A stretch of DNA of 64,000 nucleotides, from the NCBI GenBank assembly GCA_963701375.1, contig CAVOZT010000001.1, positions 372,001 to 436,000 of the forward strand, in the 5' to 3' direction. Each line of letters starts with the position of its first letter. Position 1 is the first letter of the stretch. Below are positions 45,880 to 55,711 of the stretch, one piece after another. The notes under the pieces are model-generated. The model made no database searches and had not been told where the DNA came from. It saw nothing but the letters and a program-made list of their open reading frames with translations. Made by a program: the position numbers and the translations under genes. The DNA is from CAVXTF01 sp963701375. Lineage in GTDB: Bacteria > Actinomycetota > Acidimicrobiia > Acidimicrobiales > CAVXTF01.

Positions 45880-47422
45880 CCACGACGTGGGCGGTCGTGG
45901 TGACCATGGCCGTGTTGACCGCCGCCGGTGCGCTTCCGGTTCGCATGCTTGCGGGTTGGCGTCCGGTGACGCCGTTCCTCGCTCCCATCGGAGGGGCCAT
46001 CCTCGCCGGTGCCGCGGGAGCCCTTACGGTCCTCGTGAACGGAACAGAGGTGCGCTGGTTCGTACCGCTTGCGATAGCGGCCAATGCGGCTGCGAGCGCG
46101 TCGTGGTTGGCCAGGCGAGAGGCTCGCAGATCGAGGACCGGTCCACGCCCGAGTGTGATGCTCTGGGCCGCCGGTGGTGCCGGAGTCCTCGCCGTGGCGG
46201 GCGCTTCCGCGTGGTCGCTCAGAAGCCTCGTGAACGTCGACATCGGCGTCCAGGCGCGAAGCATCTGGCTCGCGCACGCGACATGGATCGCGAACGGCCA
46301 CAACGTCGCGCTCTCCGCACTAACGAATTCCGGGCTCGCCGTCTCGCACTCGAGCTACCCACCCCTCGGAGGATCGGCGGTCGCGCTCGGCTGGGTGATC
46401 ACCGGCGTGTCGACCGACCGGGTAGGCGAGCTCGTGATCGCACTTCTGTCGGGCTGCGCGGTCGCTGCGGCGGGAGCGACGATCCTCGAGGTCGGGTTGA
46501 TCGCGTCGGTCAGATCGCACTCGAAGCACGCATTGCTGTCACAGCGGGTTGCTCATCGCCGTTGCCGCTGTCGCAGGAGCGGCTTGGGTCCTCGGCGCCT
46601 ACGGTCTCGCAGGTGCCGGGGCCACCGATGGCTCTGTCGATCTGTTCTGGTCGGCGTCGGCGGTGGGTGCCGCCGGGATGGGACTCGTGGTACCTCTCGG
46701 GGGAGAGCACGCGGTGGGCCGCAGCCGTGCTCGCCGTGGCTGCGGGCTTGACGAAGTACGAAGGGATCGTCACGGCGGTGATCGTGTTCTTTCTCGTAGG
46801 TGCGCGGTGGTTGAGCGCTTCTCGCCGGGGGCCGTCGGCGAAGCTGGGCCGACCTTCGCGTCGCAGGGGAATCGTCGCAGCCACCGCTTGCGCGTTCGGA
46901 GTCGTCGGCGTCCTCGCATGGCCGGTCGCAGCGGCGGTACGCCGTGCTACCGAAGACGACTACCTGACAGGACAGCGAGTCGGCTCGTTTCTCAGCCGGG
47001 CCGGTGCGACCTGGCACGCGATGACCGGAAATCTCCACCTCGCAGGTCTGACGCTCGGGATCGGGATAGTGGCCGCGCTAGTTCTCGGCCATGCGCGCAG
47101 GTCGATCGGTTTCGGCTCCGATGGTTGGATCTGGGTTCTCGGAACAGTTGAGGCGCTCGCAATCGCCGCGGCTTACATCGTCGGGACCAACCAAGCGAAG
47201 TCCTGGCTGGCGGCCTCGATCGGTCGCACGACCCTGTTCGCCAACTGCCTGGGTCTCGCGTTGGTTGCATGGTGGTGCGTCATCGGGATCGCAGTGACCG
47301 TCGCGCCGCCGGACTCACCTGAGGGAGGCGATCGGCCGCCCGACATTGACGACCGGTCCTCGCAACTTGCGGGCGGCGGTGTGGACGCGGGCGTTCCCGC
47401 CGTACTACACCCGGGAGCATGA
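45876..47422 (+). CDS. Polytopic membrane protein, GT39/GT-C-like (two frameshifts)
   Basis: Allowing two extra bases (near 46530 and 46670), this is about 514 residues with ten or more hydrophobic spans. It starts MTTTWAVVVTMAVLTAAG at ATG 45876, overlapping the preceding stop. The middle fragment reads LLIAVAAVAGAAWVLGAYGL and the last fragment AAVLAVAAGLTKYEGIVTAV; the LTKxEG element is often seen in lipid-linked glycosyltransferases of GT-C fold. A mannosyl-type membrane glycosyltransferase is suggested but not proven. The end overlaps maoC-like gene by ATGA. Confidence 0.7.
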
Positions 47423-48000
47423 CCAGCATGACCATCTACGAACGGCCCTTCGGCCGGTGCCTCGAGGACTTCAGCGTCGGAGACGTCTACCGCCACTGGC
47501 CGGGCAAGACCATCACAGAGGCGGACGACCATCTCTTCTGCATGATCACCATGAACCATCATCCGCTGCACTCAGACGCTTGGTTCGCAGAGCACGAGAC
47601 CGTCCACGGCCGCAACGTGGTCGTGGGAAACCTCGTCTATTCGCTCGCGCTAGGGATGAGCGTCCCGGACGTGAGCGGATCTGCAATTGCCAACCTCGAG
47701 GTGGAATCACTCGTGCACCGCAAGCCCACGTTTCACGGCGACACCATCTACGCGGAGACCCACGTCTTGAAGGTGACGCCGTCGAGCTCCAAGCCGGATC
47801 GTGGCATCGTCAGCGTGGAGACCAAGGCCTTCAACCAGCGCGGCGAGGAGGTCTGCTACTTCCGCAGGAGCGTGATGGTGTGGACAGCGCGCCGCTCTGC
47901 CGGATCGCAAGAGGCCGTATTCCACGGAGGGGATCTGGACGTAAGCGATCGCCGGCGTCCAGCGATTCACGACGAGATGAAGCGCAGGAGATTCTCGTGA
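47419..48000 (+). CDS. MaoC-family hydratase/dehydratase
   Basis: This 193-residue hotdog-fold protein shows CLEDFSVGDVYRHWPGKTITEADDHLFCMITMNHHPLHSD with the catalytic Asp/His region, then GRNVVVGNLVYSLALGMSV and YAETHVLKV. The pattern is of MaoC-like acyl-CoA dehydratases, including mesaconyl-CoA hydratases; the latter fits a nearby CoA-ester lyase but is inferred. It overlaps the upstream membrane protein by 4 bases and the convergent hydrolase gene by 34 bases. Confidence 0.9.
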   Translation: MTSMTIYERPFGRCLEDFSVGDVYRHWPGKTITEADDHLFCMITMNHHPLHSDAWFAEHETVHGRNVVVGNLVYSLALGMSVPDVSGSAIANLEVESLVHRKPTFHGDTIYAETHVLKVTPSSSKPDRGIVSVETKAFNQRGEEVCYFRRSVMVWTARRSAGSQEAVFHGGDLDVSDRRRPAIHDEMKRRRFS

Positions 48001-48858
48001 ACCTCGTCGGGACGCTCGAGGTGCACGAAATGACCTGCACGGTCCACCACCAGAGTCTCTGATCCTTCGGGTAACAAAGCGCCAAGTCCGGAGATCACCT
48101 CCACGCCGATGCATCCGTCGTCTGCGCCGTGAAAGTAGAGGGTCGGCTGTGTCGGGACTCCTTGTGCCGCCTGCTGGGCGCTCTCGTAGACGTCGAGGTG
48201 CATCGACGAGTCGAACATCGCCCGGTAGTAGCCGATCGCCGCGCCTGAAGCGCTCAGGGGTCCCGATCGACTCCTTCACACGGGCGACGTCCCACGAGCT
48301 GTCGTATCCCGGGGACCAGTCCGCCCACAGCCGCGAGATGAATGTGCAGTCGTCCGCGCCCACGACCGAAACGGCCAGAGGGGACTGGAAGAAGAAGACG
48401 TAGAAGCTTCGCTTCAACTGCTCGTAGGTGAAGAAGGTGGAAGCGAGCGCCGCAACCGGCGGAGCCGCCATACCGACCACCTTCGCGAAGCGCTCGGGAC
48501 GCAGGCGTGCGGCTCCGTAAGCCGCGAACGCCCCCCAGTCATGACCCACCAGGATCGACGGCCCTTCGGCGCCGAGCAGCTCTTCGAGGGCGCAGGCGTC
48601 GGTGGCGAGCGCCCCGGTCTGGTACGAGCCGTCCGGTGCCAGCCCAGTTGGGGCGTAGCCCCGCAGGAACGGAGCCACTGCGTGGTATCCCGAGGAGCCG
48701 AGCTCCGGGAGCAGGTGTCGCCATGTCCAAGCCGAGTCCGGGAAACCGTGAAGGCAGATCACGAGCTGGCCGTCTCGAGGGCCACTTTCGAAAAGCGAGA
48801 AGTCGATGCCCCCGGCGGTCACGGTTCTTTGCTGCATGTCACGGGTATGGGAATCCAC
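47967..48858 (-). CDS. Alpha/beta hydrolase, epoxide hydrolase-like (frameshifted)
   Basis: Allowing one extra base near 48245, this is up to 296 residues from ATG 48858 (or 48837). The fold is clear: VICLHGFPDSAWTWRHLLPEL (oxyanion), SILVGHDWGAFAAYGAARL with the aspartate nucleophile in HDWG, YFHGADDGCIGVEVIS and the catalytic histidine in VDRAGHFVHLERP. The HDWG motif favours epoxide hydrolase or haloalkane dehalogenase-like activity. Substrate unknown. Confidence 0.88.
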
Positions 48859-48907
48859 CGACGCAGGGTAGTGTCAGGCTCCGTTCACGTTACGGAGGGG
48901 GAATCCG

Positions 48908-49960
48908 CTGCGAGTCAGATTCTTCGGGGTGCGCGGCTCATGCCCGTGCTCGAGCGACGCACATCAGCGCTACGGCGGGAACACGCCTTGCGTAATAGTC
49001 GAAGTCGGCTCGGATCCCCCGATCGTCCTTGACCTGGGAACGGGGCTTCGTCCGCTCGGCCTCGAGCTCGACGCCTCAGGTGCCTGCGATGACGGGGTCG
49101 AGCTTGTCGCCTTCCTGAGCCACCTTCACTGGGATCACATCATCGGACTTCCCTTCTTCACGACTGCGCATCACCCGAGCACAACTCTCGAGGTGTACGG
49201 CCCGCCTCAAGCCGGCGGTTCGCTACACGACCTGTTCGACCGCGTGCTTCACCCTCCTTTCTTCCCGATCAACGTGGAGGAGCTCAAAGGCTCGGTGCGC
49301 TTCAACGAGGCGCTCGACGACGTGGTGACGGTCGGACGTGCGAAGGTCATGGTCCGAAGGGTTCCTCACGTAGGGACGACTCTCGGTTTCAGGATCGAGG
49401 CGGACGGCGCTTCCGTCGCGTTCGTGAGCGACCACCAGCAACCGGAGGATCGGTCGCAGGTGGCACGCGGAGTGCTGGAGCTCTGCGACGGTGCAGATCT
49501 CGTCATCCACGACGCGGAGTACACGGAGGAGGAATTCGTCGCGAAGGCCCTGTGGGGGCATTCCACGATCGCCTACGCGGTCCACGTCGCACGCGAAGCA
49601 GGCGCGCGGCAGCTAGCGATGTTTCACCACGACCCCCTTCACGTAGACGACGACATAGACAGGCTTCTCGGGGAGGCTCGGTCGCTCGACGAGGCGGCAG
49701 GGCTCGACAAGGTGCTGGCGGCGAGCGAAGGCCTCACCTTGGAGGTCGGGGACACCGCCAGGAACCCTGCCGCGTTGTATCCCTACTGTTCGCTCACCAC
49801 AGGTCGGGGGCCCGCGCTCGGGTCGTTCGGAGCGAGGTTTGCAAGCACTCGGGCGAACGGGGACCGGGGTTCGGTCAGACCTGACGTCGTCGACCCCTTG
49901 GATGCCTCAGGTCCACTCGGATCCGAAAAGAGGGCCACCAGGGCGCGAGGACCCGTGTGA
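48908..49960 (+). CDS. Metallo-beta-lactamase-fold hydrolase (probable CTG start)
   Basis: This MBL-fold protein is about 350 residues. The family N-terminus RVRFFGVRGSCPCSSDAHQRYGG needs residues upstream of GTG 48929. CTG 48908 supplies them and lies 7 bases after the strong GGAGGGG site (48894-48900). Zinc ligands appear in LSHLHWDHIIGLPFF, RRVPHVGTTL, VSDHQQPE and QLAMFHHDPLH. This pattern is seen in phosphodiesterase-like MBL proteins. Substrate unknown. The 3' end overlaps the flavin reductase gene by GTGA. Confidence 0.85.
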   Translation: MRVRFFGVRGSCPCSSDAHQRYGGNTPCVIVEVGSDPPIVLDLGTGLRPLGLELDASGACDDGVELVAFLSHLHWDHIIGLPFFTTAHHPSTTLEVYGPPQAGGSLHDLFDRVLHPPFFPINVEELKGSVRFNEALDDVVTVGRAKVMVRRVPHVGTTLGFRIEADGASVAFVSDHQQPEDRSQVARGVLELCDGADLVIHDAEYTEEEFVAKALWGHSTIAYAVHVAREAGARQLAMFHHDPLHVDDDIDRLLGEARSLDEAAGLDKVLAASEGLTLEVGDTARNPAALYPYCSLTTGRGPALGSFGARFASTRANGDRGSVRPDVVDPLDASGPLGSEKRATRARGPV

Positions 49961-50469
49961 ACGCAGGAGAAGCGCCCGCAGTCGCGGGACTCTCGTCATC
50001 TCGGTTCAGGGAGGTGCTCGGCCATTTCGCGAGTGGCCTCACGGTCGTGACCGCCGTCGACTCCGATGGTCCGGTCGGGTTTACCTGCCAGGCTTTCATG
50101 TCGCTCTCGCTGGAACCGCCTTTGATCGCCGTCGCACCCGGGAAGTCCTCGACGAGCTGGCCCCGTATTGCTCCGGGTGGGACTTTCTGCGTGAACATCC
50201 TTTCCGAGGATCAAGAAGCGCTCTGCCGTGACTTCGCAATCTCGGGTGCTGACCGATCCGACAAGTTCAGCGGGGTCGGTTGGAGTCCCGGACCGGCTGG
50301 GGCTCCCTTGCTGGACGGCGCGGTCGCATGGGTGAGCTGCCGGATCGTGCAGTCGCACGACGCGGGAGACCACGAGCTCGTGATAGGCGAGGTGCTCGAC
50401 ATGTCGGTTGACCACAACGGCCGCCCTCTCATCTTCTACCGAGGTGGCTTCGGCCGCTTCGAATCCTGA
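49957..50469 (+). CDS. Flavin reductase-like FMN-binding protein
   Basis: This 170-residue HpaC-type split-barrel protein has LGHFASGLTVVTAVDSDGPVGFTCQAFMSLSLEPPLIAVAPGKSS with the FMN-binding TCQAF/SLSLEPP segments, and GDHELVIGEVLDMSVDHNGRPLIFYRGGFG at the C-terminus. It probably supplies reduced flavin to a monooxygenase or acts on small substrates. GTG 49957 overlaps the upstream stop. The LLM oxidoreductase at 51041 is a possible partner. Confidence 0.92.
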   Translation: MNAGEAPAVAGLSSSRFREVLGHFASGLTVVTAVDSDGPVGFTCQAFMSLSLEPPLIAVAPGKSSTSWPRIAPGGTFCVNILSEDQEALCRDFAISGADRSDKFSGVGWSPGPAGAPLLDGAVAWVSCRIVQSHDAGDHELVIGEVLDMSVDHNGRPLIFYRGGFGRFES

Positions 50470-50473
50470 GCCC

Positions 50474-51025
50474 GTGCCGACCGTAGAACCGTCATCCACG
50501 ATCGCCGATGTGGTGGTTGTCACGCCGGACGCCCACGGGGACGACCGCGGTCGCTTCGTCGAGACCTACAGGCGTTCGTGGTTCACCCTGGGGCGCGAGA
50601 TGGTCCAGGCGAACCGGTCGGACAAGCAGCAGGGTGCGGTTGTCGGACTGCACTATCACCTTCACCAGGCCGACTACTGGTACGTGCTCAGTGGTACGGC
50701 TCGAGTCGTGCTCCACGACTTGAGGTCCGGGTCTCCGACCGAAGGCGCGACGCTTTCGCTGGATCTCGTCGGCAACAAGGACAAGGGACTCTTCATCCCT
50801 CCCGGAGTCGCTCACGGTTTTGCATCCCTCACCGACGTGCTCCTCTGGTACCTCGTCGACAACTACTACAACCCGGAGGACGAGCTCGGCGTGGCGTGGG
50901 ACGATCCGGAGATTGCGGGGGACTGGGGGCTCGATTCCCCCGTGCTCTCGGCGTGCGACCAGAAGAACCCTTCGCGCGCCGGGATCGAGCCGGCACTGCG
51001 ACCCCGTTACGGTCTCCGCACCTGA
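50474..51025 (+). CDS. dTDP-4-dehydrorhamnose 3,5-epimerase-like cupin
   Basis: This 183-residue RmlC-like cupin starts at GTG 50474, 4 bases after the upstream stop. The core is GLHYHLHQADYWYVLSGTARVVLHDLRSGSPTEG, then LFIPPGVAHGFASLTDVLLWYLVDNYYNPEDELGVAW, ending in WDDPEIAGDW. It likely epimerises a dTDP-sugar. No rmlA, rmlB or rmlD gene is adjacent, so dTDP-rhamnose production is inferred rather than shown. The protein is normal in length. Confidence 0.88.
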   Translation: MPTVEPSSTIADVVVVTPDAHGDDRGRFVETYRRSWFTLGREMVQANRSDKQQGAVVGLHYHLHQADYWYVLSGTARVVLHDLRSGSPTEGATLSLDLVGNKDKGLFIPPGVAHGFASLTDVLLWYLVDNYYNPEDELGVAWDDPEIAGDWGLDSPVLSACDQKNPSRAGIEPALRPRYGLRT

Positions 51026-51040
51026 CGGGCGGAGCCTTTC

Positions 51041-52294
51041 ATGCGCTTCGGAATCTTCTACGAGCACCAGCTGCCGCGACCCTGGGTCGAAGGCGACGAG
51101 CACCGGTTGCTGAAGAACGCGCTGGAGCAGATCGAGCTCGCCGACAAGATCGGCTTCGACTACGTGTGGGAGGTCGAGCACCACTTCTTGGAGGAGTATT
51201 CGCACTCGTCCGCGCCTGAGGTATTTCTCGGCGCGGTGAGCCAAAGAACGCGCCGGATCCGGATCGGGCACGGGATCGTCCAACTGCCGCCGAATTTCAA
51301 CCACCCGGCGCGGATCGCCGAGCGGATCGCCACCCTCGACCTGATTTCCGACGGGCGCGTCGAGTTCGGCACGGGAGAGGCCGGTTCCGAAGCCGAGCTT
51401 GGAGGATTTCGTGTCGACCGTTCGAGTAAGCGCGACCAATGGACCGAGGCGATAGACGTGGTCGCGCGCATGCTCGTAGAGGAACCGTTCGCCGGCCACG
51501 AGGGAAAGTGGATAAACGTTCCCCCGCGAAACGTCGTCCCGAAGCCGCTTCAAAAGCCCCATCCGCCTCTTTGGGTCGCCTGCAGCCGGCGCGAGACGAT
51601 CCATCTCGCCGCGACGAAAGGCATAGGAGCGCTTTCCTTTTCGTTCGTCGAGGCGGACGAGGCGCGAATGTGGGTGAACGACTACTACGACACGATCGAC
51701 TCAGAGGATTGCTTGCCCGCAGGCTTTTCGGTGAACCCGAACATCGCGTGCGTCCTGCCTTTCATGTGCCACGAGGACGAGGAGACGGCGATCAACAGAG
51801 GTCTCGACGGGTGTCACTTCTTCGGCTACTCGCTTGCGCACTATTACGTTTTCGGAAAGCACCGGCCCGGCGTGACCGACATCTGGCAGGACTTCTTGAA
51901 AAACCGCGACTCGTTCGGCTTCAGCCGCCCGGTGGCGGCGAGAACGGGCGAGCCGCTTGGCGCCCAGTTGATGGAGCAGGGCCTCGGGTCGCTCAGAGGC
52001 GCCATCGGAACGCCGGACCAGATCCGCGAGCTGATCAGGCGCTACGAGGAAGCCGGGGTCGACCAGTTGATCTTCATAAGCCAGGCGGGCCGGAACCGCC
52101 ACGAGGACATCTGCGAGTCGATGGAACTGTTCGCCCGCGAGGTCATGCCAGAGTTCCACGACCGGGCAGAGCAAGCAGAGAAGGACAAACGCGAACGGCT
52201 GGCACCGGCCGTCGAAAAGGCGCTTGAAAGGCGTCCGCCTCCAAGAATCCCGACCGACGACTACACGTTGCCGGCCGCAGCCTTCCAGTTCTGA
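51041..52294 (+). CDS. LLM-class flavin-dependent oxidoreductase
   Basis: This 417-residue luciferase-like monooxygenase family protein has MRFGIFYEHQLPRPW at the N-terminus, YVWEVEHHFLEEYSHSSAPEVFLGA, VQLPPNFNHPARIAERIATLDLISDGRVEFGTGE, and PHPPLWVACSRRETIHLAA. It probably uses FMNH2 or F420H2. A second LLM protein is encoded at 62158. The substrate is unknown. RBS GCGGAG precedes ATG 51041. Confidence 0.92.
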   Translation: MRFGIFYEHQLPRPWVEGDEHRLLKNALEQIELADKIGFDYVWEVEHHFLEEYSHSSAPEVFLGAVSQRTRRIRIGHGIVQLPPNFNHPARIAERIATLDLISDGRVEFGTGEAGSEAELGGFRVDRSSKRDQWTEAIDVVARMLVEEPFAGHEGKWINVPPRNVVPKPLQKPHPPLWVACSRRETIHLAATKGIGALSFSFVEADEARMWVNDYYDTIDSEDCLPAGFSVNPNIACVLPFMCHEDEETAINRGLDGCHFFGYSLAHYYVFGKHRPGVTDIWQDFLKNRDSFGFSRPVAARTGEPLGAQLMEQGLGSLRGAIGTPDQIRELIRRYEEAGVDQLIFISQAGRNRHEDICESMELFAREVMPEFHDRAEQAEKDKRERLAPAVEKALERRPPPRIPTDDYTLPAAAFQF

Positions 52295-52391
52295 GTCGCC
52301 GCCGACGCCGAATTGACTCCTGGACCTGGGGCGATCCACTCGATATCGATCGCGGTCCACGCCGTCGCAGATTGAGGTTGAATGGGGCACG

Positions 52392-53510
52392 ATGACTGTT
52401 GGTGTCGTCATCGCGGGCGTTGCGGTGATCGGCGTCGTGCTGCTACTGCTGAGATGGCGCCTGGCCTCCGGCGAGCAACAAGCGTTGCGTCATTACCAAA
52501 ACGCTCTCGACACGCTTCGGACGGTCTCTGACCGGATGGAATCGTCGCGTCCTTCGGCCGCACCGACGAGGAGGGCGGATGAGGAACCGGCCCAGAGTTC
52601 GTCACGTCAGCCTGCGCCGCGGGCGGAACGGACCTCTTCTACTCGCACCCCCGCATATCGGGTTTCAGGCTCCCCGGTATCGGCGCCGGCGCCAGAGGCG
52701 CTCGAGCGAAACGGCTCGGCGGGCGCGTCTCGCGTCTCTACCAGTGCGGCGACGGATCGATCGCCCGCTACCAGGGCGACGGCGCAAACTCAGGACGCCT
52801 CGACCGAAACCGTCGTTGGACCTGGCCGCTCCGAACCGTCCGTACGAAGCGACTCGAGGCTGGAACAGTTTGCCCAACCCGTGATCGTCTTCGAAGAGAA
52901 CGACGCCGTGATGGAGCCCGCAGGGGTCAGCGATTCCGGCACCTACTCACCGGCTCGGCCCACACGATCGACCCGCCGGGCGCTTCAACGCAGCTCGCGG
53001 CCGCCGTCGAGAGTGCCTTCGATCCTCGGGGTCCTGTTGGTGGTCGTCGTCATCGCCGTCGCGGTTGCGGTGGCACTCGGCGCCGCGTCGCACCCTCACA
53101 AGGCATCCCCACCGGTTCAATCACAGACAACCGCTCCACCTCACAACCAGTCGAACACCACCTCGACTTCGTTGACGCCGAGCTCGACTGCGCCAGCCGT
53201 AGTTCAGCCCGACGCGGCCACGGCGACCGTGCAAGGGGCAACCTATCCGGCACCTAATGCTTCGTACACTGTTACCCTCTCGAGCTCGGGAGCCTGTTGG
53301 GTCTACGCCAAGCTTGCATCCACAGGGGCGGTGGTTTGGACCGGAACCCTGGAGACAGGTCAGGCCCAGACGATGAACGTCACCGGACAGCTCGTTGTCG
53401 AGCTGGGCCACGCGAACACTTTGAGTGCGACCTTGAACGGGGTTCCCGTCCAGTATCCGGCTCAGTACCAAGCCGTGTTCACGATGACCTTCAATCCCAC
53501 GACCGTCTGA
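52392..53510 (+). CDS. Two-span envelope protein with RodZ-like C-terminal domain
   Basis: This 372-residue protein has an N-terminal membrane segment (VGVVIAGVAVIGVVLLLL), a long Ser/Thr/Pro/Arg low-complexity linker, a second span (ILGVLLVVVVIAVAVAVAL) and a C-terminal beta-rich domain (CWVYAKLASTGAVVWTGTLETGQAQTMNVTGQLVVELGHANTLSATLNG) like the DUF4115 domain of RodZ. The cytoplasmic HTH domain of RodZ is missing. A cell-shape or envelope role is inferred. No frame break was seen. Confidence 0.7.
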   Translation: MTVGVVIAGVAVIGVVLLLLRWRLASGEQQALRHYQNALDTLRTVSDRMESSRPSAAPTRRADEEPAQSSSRQPAPRAERTSSTRTPAYRVSGSPVSAPAPEALERNGSAGASRVSTSAATDRSPATRATAQTQDASTETVVGPGRSEPSVRSDSRLEQFAQPVIVFEENDAVMEPAGVSDSGTYSPARPTRSTRRALQRSSRPPSRVPSILGVLLVVVVIAVAVAVALGAASHPHKASPPVQSQTTAPPHNQSNTTSTSLTPSSTAPAVVQPDAATATVQGATYPAPNASYTVTLSSSGACWVYAKLASTGAVVWTGTLETGQAQTMNVTGQLVVELGHANTLSATLNGVPVQYPAQYQAVFTMTFNPTTV

Positions 53511-53527
53511 ACTGCGCGTCCGTCTCC

Positions 53528-55711
53528 TCAGGTATCTGCCATTCCGAGCGAGTCCAAGATGCACGCGACGGACATCGCCTCTTCCTTCCAGGACTCGTAG
53601 CGGTCGGACGGACCACCGTGGCCCGCCCCCATCTCGGTGCGAAGCAGCACCCGCGAAGATGGGCTCGCCGCACGAAGCTTCTGAACCCACTTGGCAGGCT
53701 CCCAGAAGCCGACCCTTGGATCGGACAGGCCGGCGGTTGCGAGGACGTCGGGGTACCGGGTTCCGTCTCGCACGTTGTCGTACGGGGCGTAGGACTTCAT
53801 CGTGTAATAGACATCCGGATCTTCGACCGGGTTTCCCCACTCCTCCCATTCGGTGACCGTTAGCGGCAACGTCGGGTCGAGCATCGTGGTCAGGCAGTCC
53901 ACGAACGGCACGTGAGCGTCGATCGCCCCGAAGAGCTCGGGCGCCTCGTTGGCAACGGCTCCGACCGTGAGTCCTCCTGCAGATGCGCCTCGCGCGACGA
54001 CTCGCCCGAGGCTCGTCCAGCGTTTGTCAACGAGGTGACGGGCGCACACGATGAAGTCGCTGAACGTGTTGGGCTTGTTCAACATCTTGCCGTCGTCGTA
54101 CCACCGACGGCCGAGCTCGCCACCACCGCGAACGTGTGCGATCGTGTGCACGAATCCGCGGTCTACGAGAGACAGTCGTACCGACGAGAACACCGGGTCT
54201 ATTGAGATCTCGTATGCCCCGTAACCGTAGAGAAGGCAGGGCGCCGAGCCGTCGAGGGGTGTGTCGCGCCGCCGGAGGACAGAGATGGGCACTTTGGTCG
54301 AGTCCGGCGCAGTAGCCCACACGCGTTCGCTCACGTAGAGGTTCGGGTCGTAACCGCCGAGCACTCGTTGACGTTTGCGAACGACCGATTCGCGGCTCAG
54401 TAGATCCAAATCGAGCACCGTTCTCGGAGTCACCATGGACGAGTATTCGTAACGCAGCGTCGCAGAGGAAGGCTCGGGATTAGGCCCGATCCAACTTGCG
54501 GACGGAACCTCGTTGACCGGTACCAACCATCCTTCGCCCAGAAGTCCGGACCACGCGCCCTCGGTCGCTGTGTCATCGATCTGGTGGACGCGGACGTGCG
54601 GCATTCCTTCTGTTCGTTCGGCGCAGACGACGAAGTCGTCGAAGACCTCGATCCCCTCGAGCCGCGCCTCGGGTCGGTGAGCGATCACCTCGACCCATCG
54701 CCTTTCTGCTGAGGGACCAGCTTGCGAGGCGAGCAACCTGAAGTTCGGTGCGTCCTCGTTGGTGAGCATCAGGAGGAAACCGCGATGGTGCTCGATCTCG
54801 TATTCGATGTCCTCGCGGCGCGGTTCCACGACGGAGAAGTCGTCATCGGGTCTGTCGGCGGAGAGCGTGCAGACCTCTGAGCTCAATTTCGAGTGCGAAC
54901 TGCAGATCACGAGTCGGCCGTCCTTCGTGCGACGGACCCCTATGTGAAATCTCTCGTCGGTCTCTTCAAACATCCGAATATCCGAACCTGGTTCTGTTCC
55001 GAGCCGGTGCTTCCAGATCTGGTGCGGGCGATGCGCAGCGTCAGCACGGACGTAGAAGAGAGTTGCGTCGTCGTTCGCCCAGGCTGAGCCGTAGGACACG
55101 TCGTTGATCTCGTCCGCCAGCTCCGCTCCGGTCGACAGGTCCTTGAACCGAAGCGTGAACCGCTCGTCCCCGGCCGTGTCGATCGCGTAGGCCAAGATGT
55201 CGTGGTTCGGGCTTACGTCGAGAACGCCGAGGGCCAGGTATTCGTGGCCCTGAGCAAGGAGGTTCTCGTCGAGCAGGACCTGCTCGTCCGGCCACGGGAC
55301 CGCTGCCGCCCCGTCCCGATCGTCGGGCATCGGTGGGACCTCCGGACTCCGACCCGGTCCTTCCACCGGCACGCGGCAATGAATCGGGTAGGCGAGCCCT
55401 TCCACGGTCCGCGTCAGGTACCACCACGGGCCCTTTCTCACCGGGACGGACAGATCGGTCTCTTCTATCCGGGACTTGATCTCCTCGAAAAGCCGCTCCC
55501 GCAGCCCAGAGAGGTGTGCGATTGCCGCCTCGGTGTAATCGTTTTCGGCCTTCAGATGCTCGATGACCTCGGGGTTCTCGGCGTCGCGAAGCCAGGCATA
55601 GTCGTCGACCCGTCGGTCGCCGTGGGCTTCGATTACCTGGGGCCGTCGCGTCGCAACGGGGGGCCGGACGTCATCTCCCGTAGAGTCTTGGGTTCGCTCG
55701 GTTGAGGTCAT
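53528..55711 (-). CDS. ptrB: Prolyl oligopeptidase family serine peptidase (oligopeptidase B-like)
   Basis: This 727-residue S9 peptidase starts at ATG 55709-55711. The N-terminal propeller opens with DDYAWLRDAENPEVIEHLKAEN. The catalytic domain has YGYGAYEISIDPVFSSVRLSLVDRGFVHTIAHVRGGGELGRRWY, the serine in VVARGASAGGLTVGAV, the acid in GLSDPRVGFWEP and the histidine in EMGAGHGGPSDRY. It cleaves short peptides after basic or proline residues. It is divergent from sufB across 200 bases. Confidence 0.93.
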   Translation of the reverse strand: MTSTERTQDSTGDDVRPPVATRRPQVIEAHGDRRVDDYAWLRDAENPEVIEHLKAENDYTEAAIAHLSGLRERLFEEIKSRIEETDLSVPVRKGPWWYLTRTVEGLAYPIHCRVPVEGPGRSPEVPPMPDDRDGAAAVPWPDEQVLLDENLLAQGHEYLALGVLDVSPNHDILAYAIDTAGDERFTLRFKDLSTGAELADEINDVSYGSAWANDDATLFYVRADAAHRPHQIWKHRLGTEPGSDIRMFEETDERFHIGVRRTKDGRLVICSSHSKLSSEVCTLSADRPDDDFSVVEPRREDIEYEIEHHRGFLLMLTNEDAPNFRLLASQAGPSAERRWVEVIAHRPEARLEGIEVFDDFVVCAERTEGMPHVRVHQIDDTATEGAWSGLLGEGWLVPVNEVPSASWIGPNPEPSSATLRYEYSSMVTPRTVLDLDLLSRESVVRKRQRVLGGYDPNLYVSERVWATAPDSTKVPISVLRRRDTPLDGSAPCLLYGYGAYEISIDPVFSSVRLSLVDRGFVHTIAHVRGGGELGRRWYDDGKMLNKPNTFSDFIVCARHLVDKRWTSLGRVVARGASAGGLTVGAVANEAPELFGAIDAHVPFVDCLTTMLDPTLPLTVTEWEEWGNPVEDPDVYYTMKSYAPYDNVRDGTRYPDVLATAGLSDPRVGFWEPAKWVQKLRAASPSSRVLLRTEMGAGHGGPSDRYESWKEEAMSVACILDSLGMADT

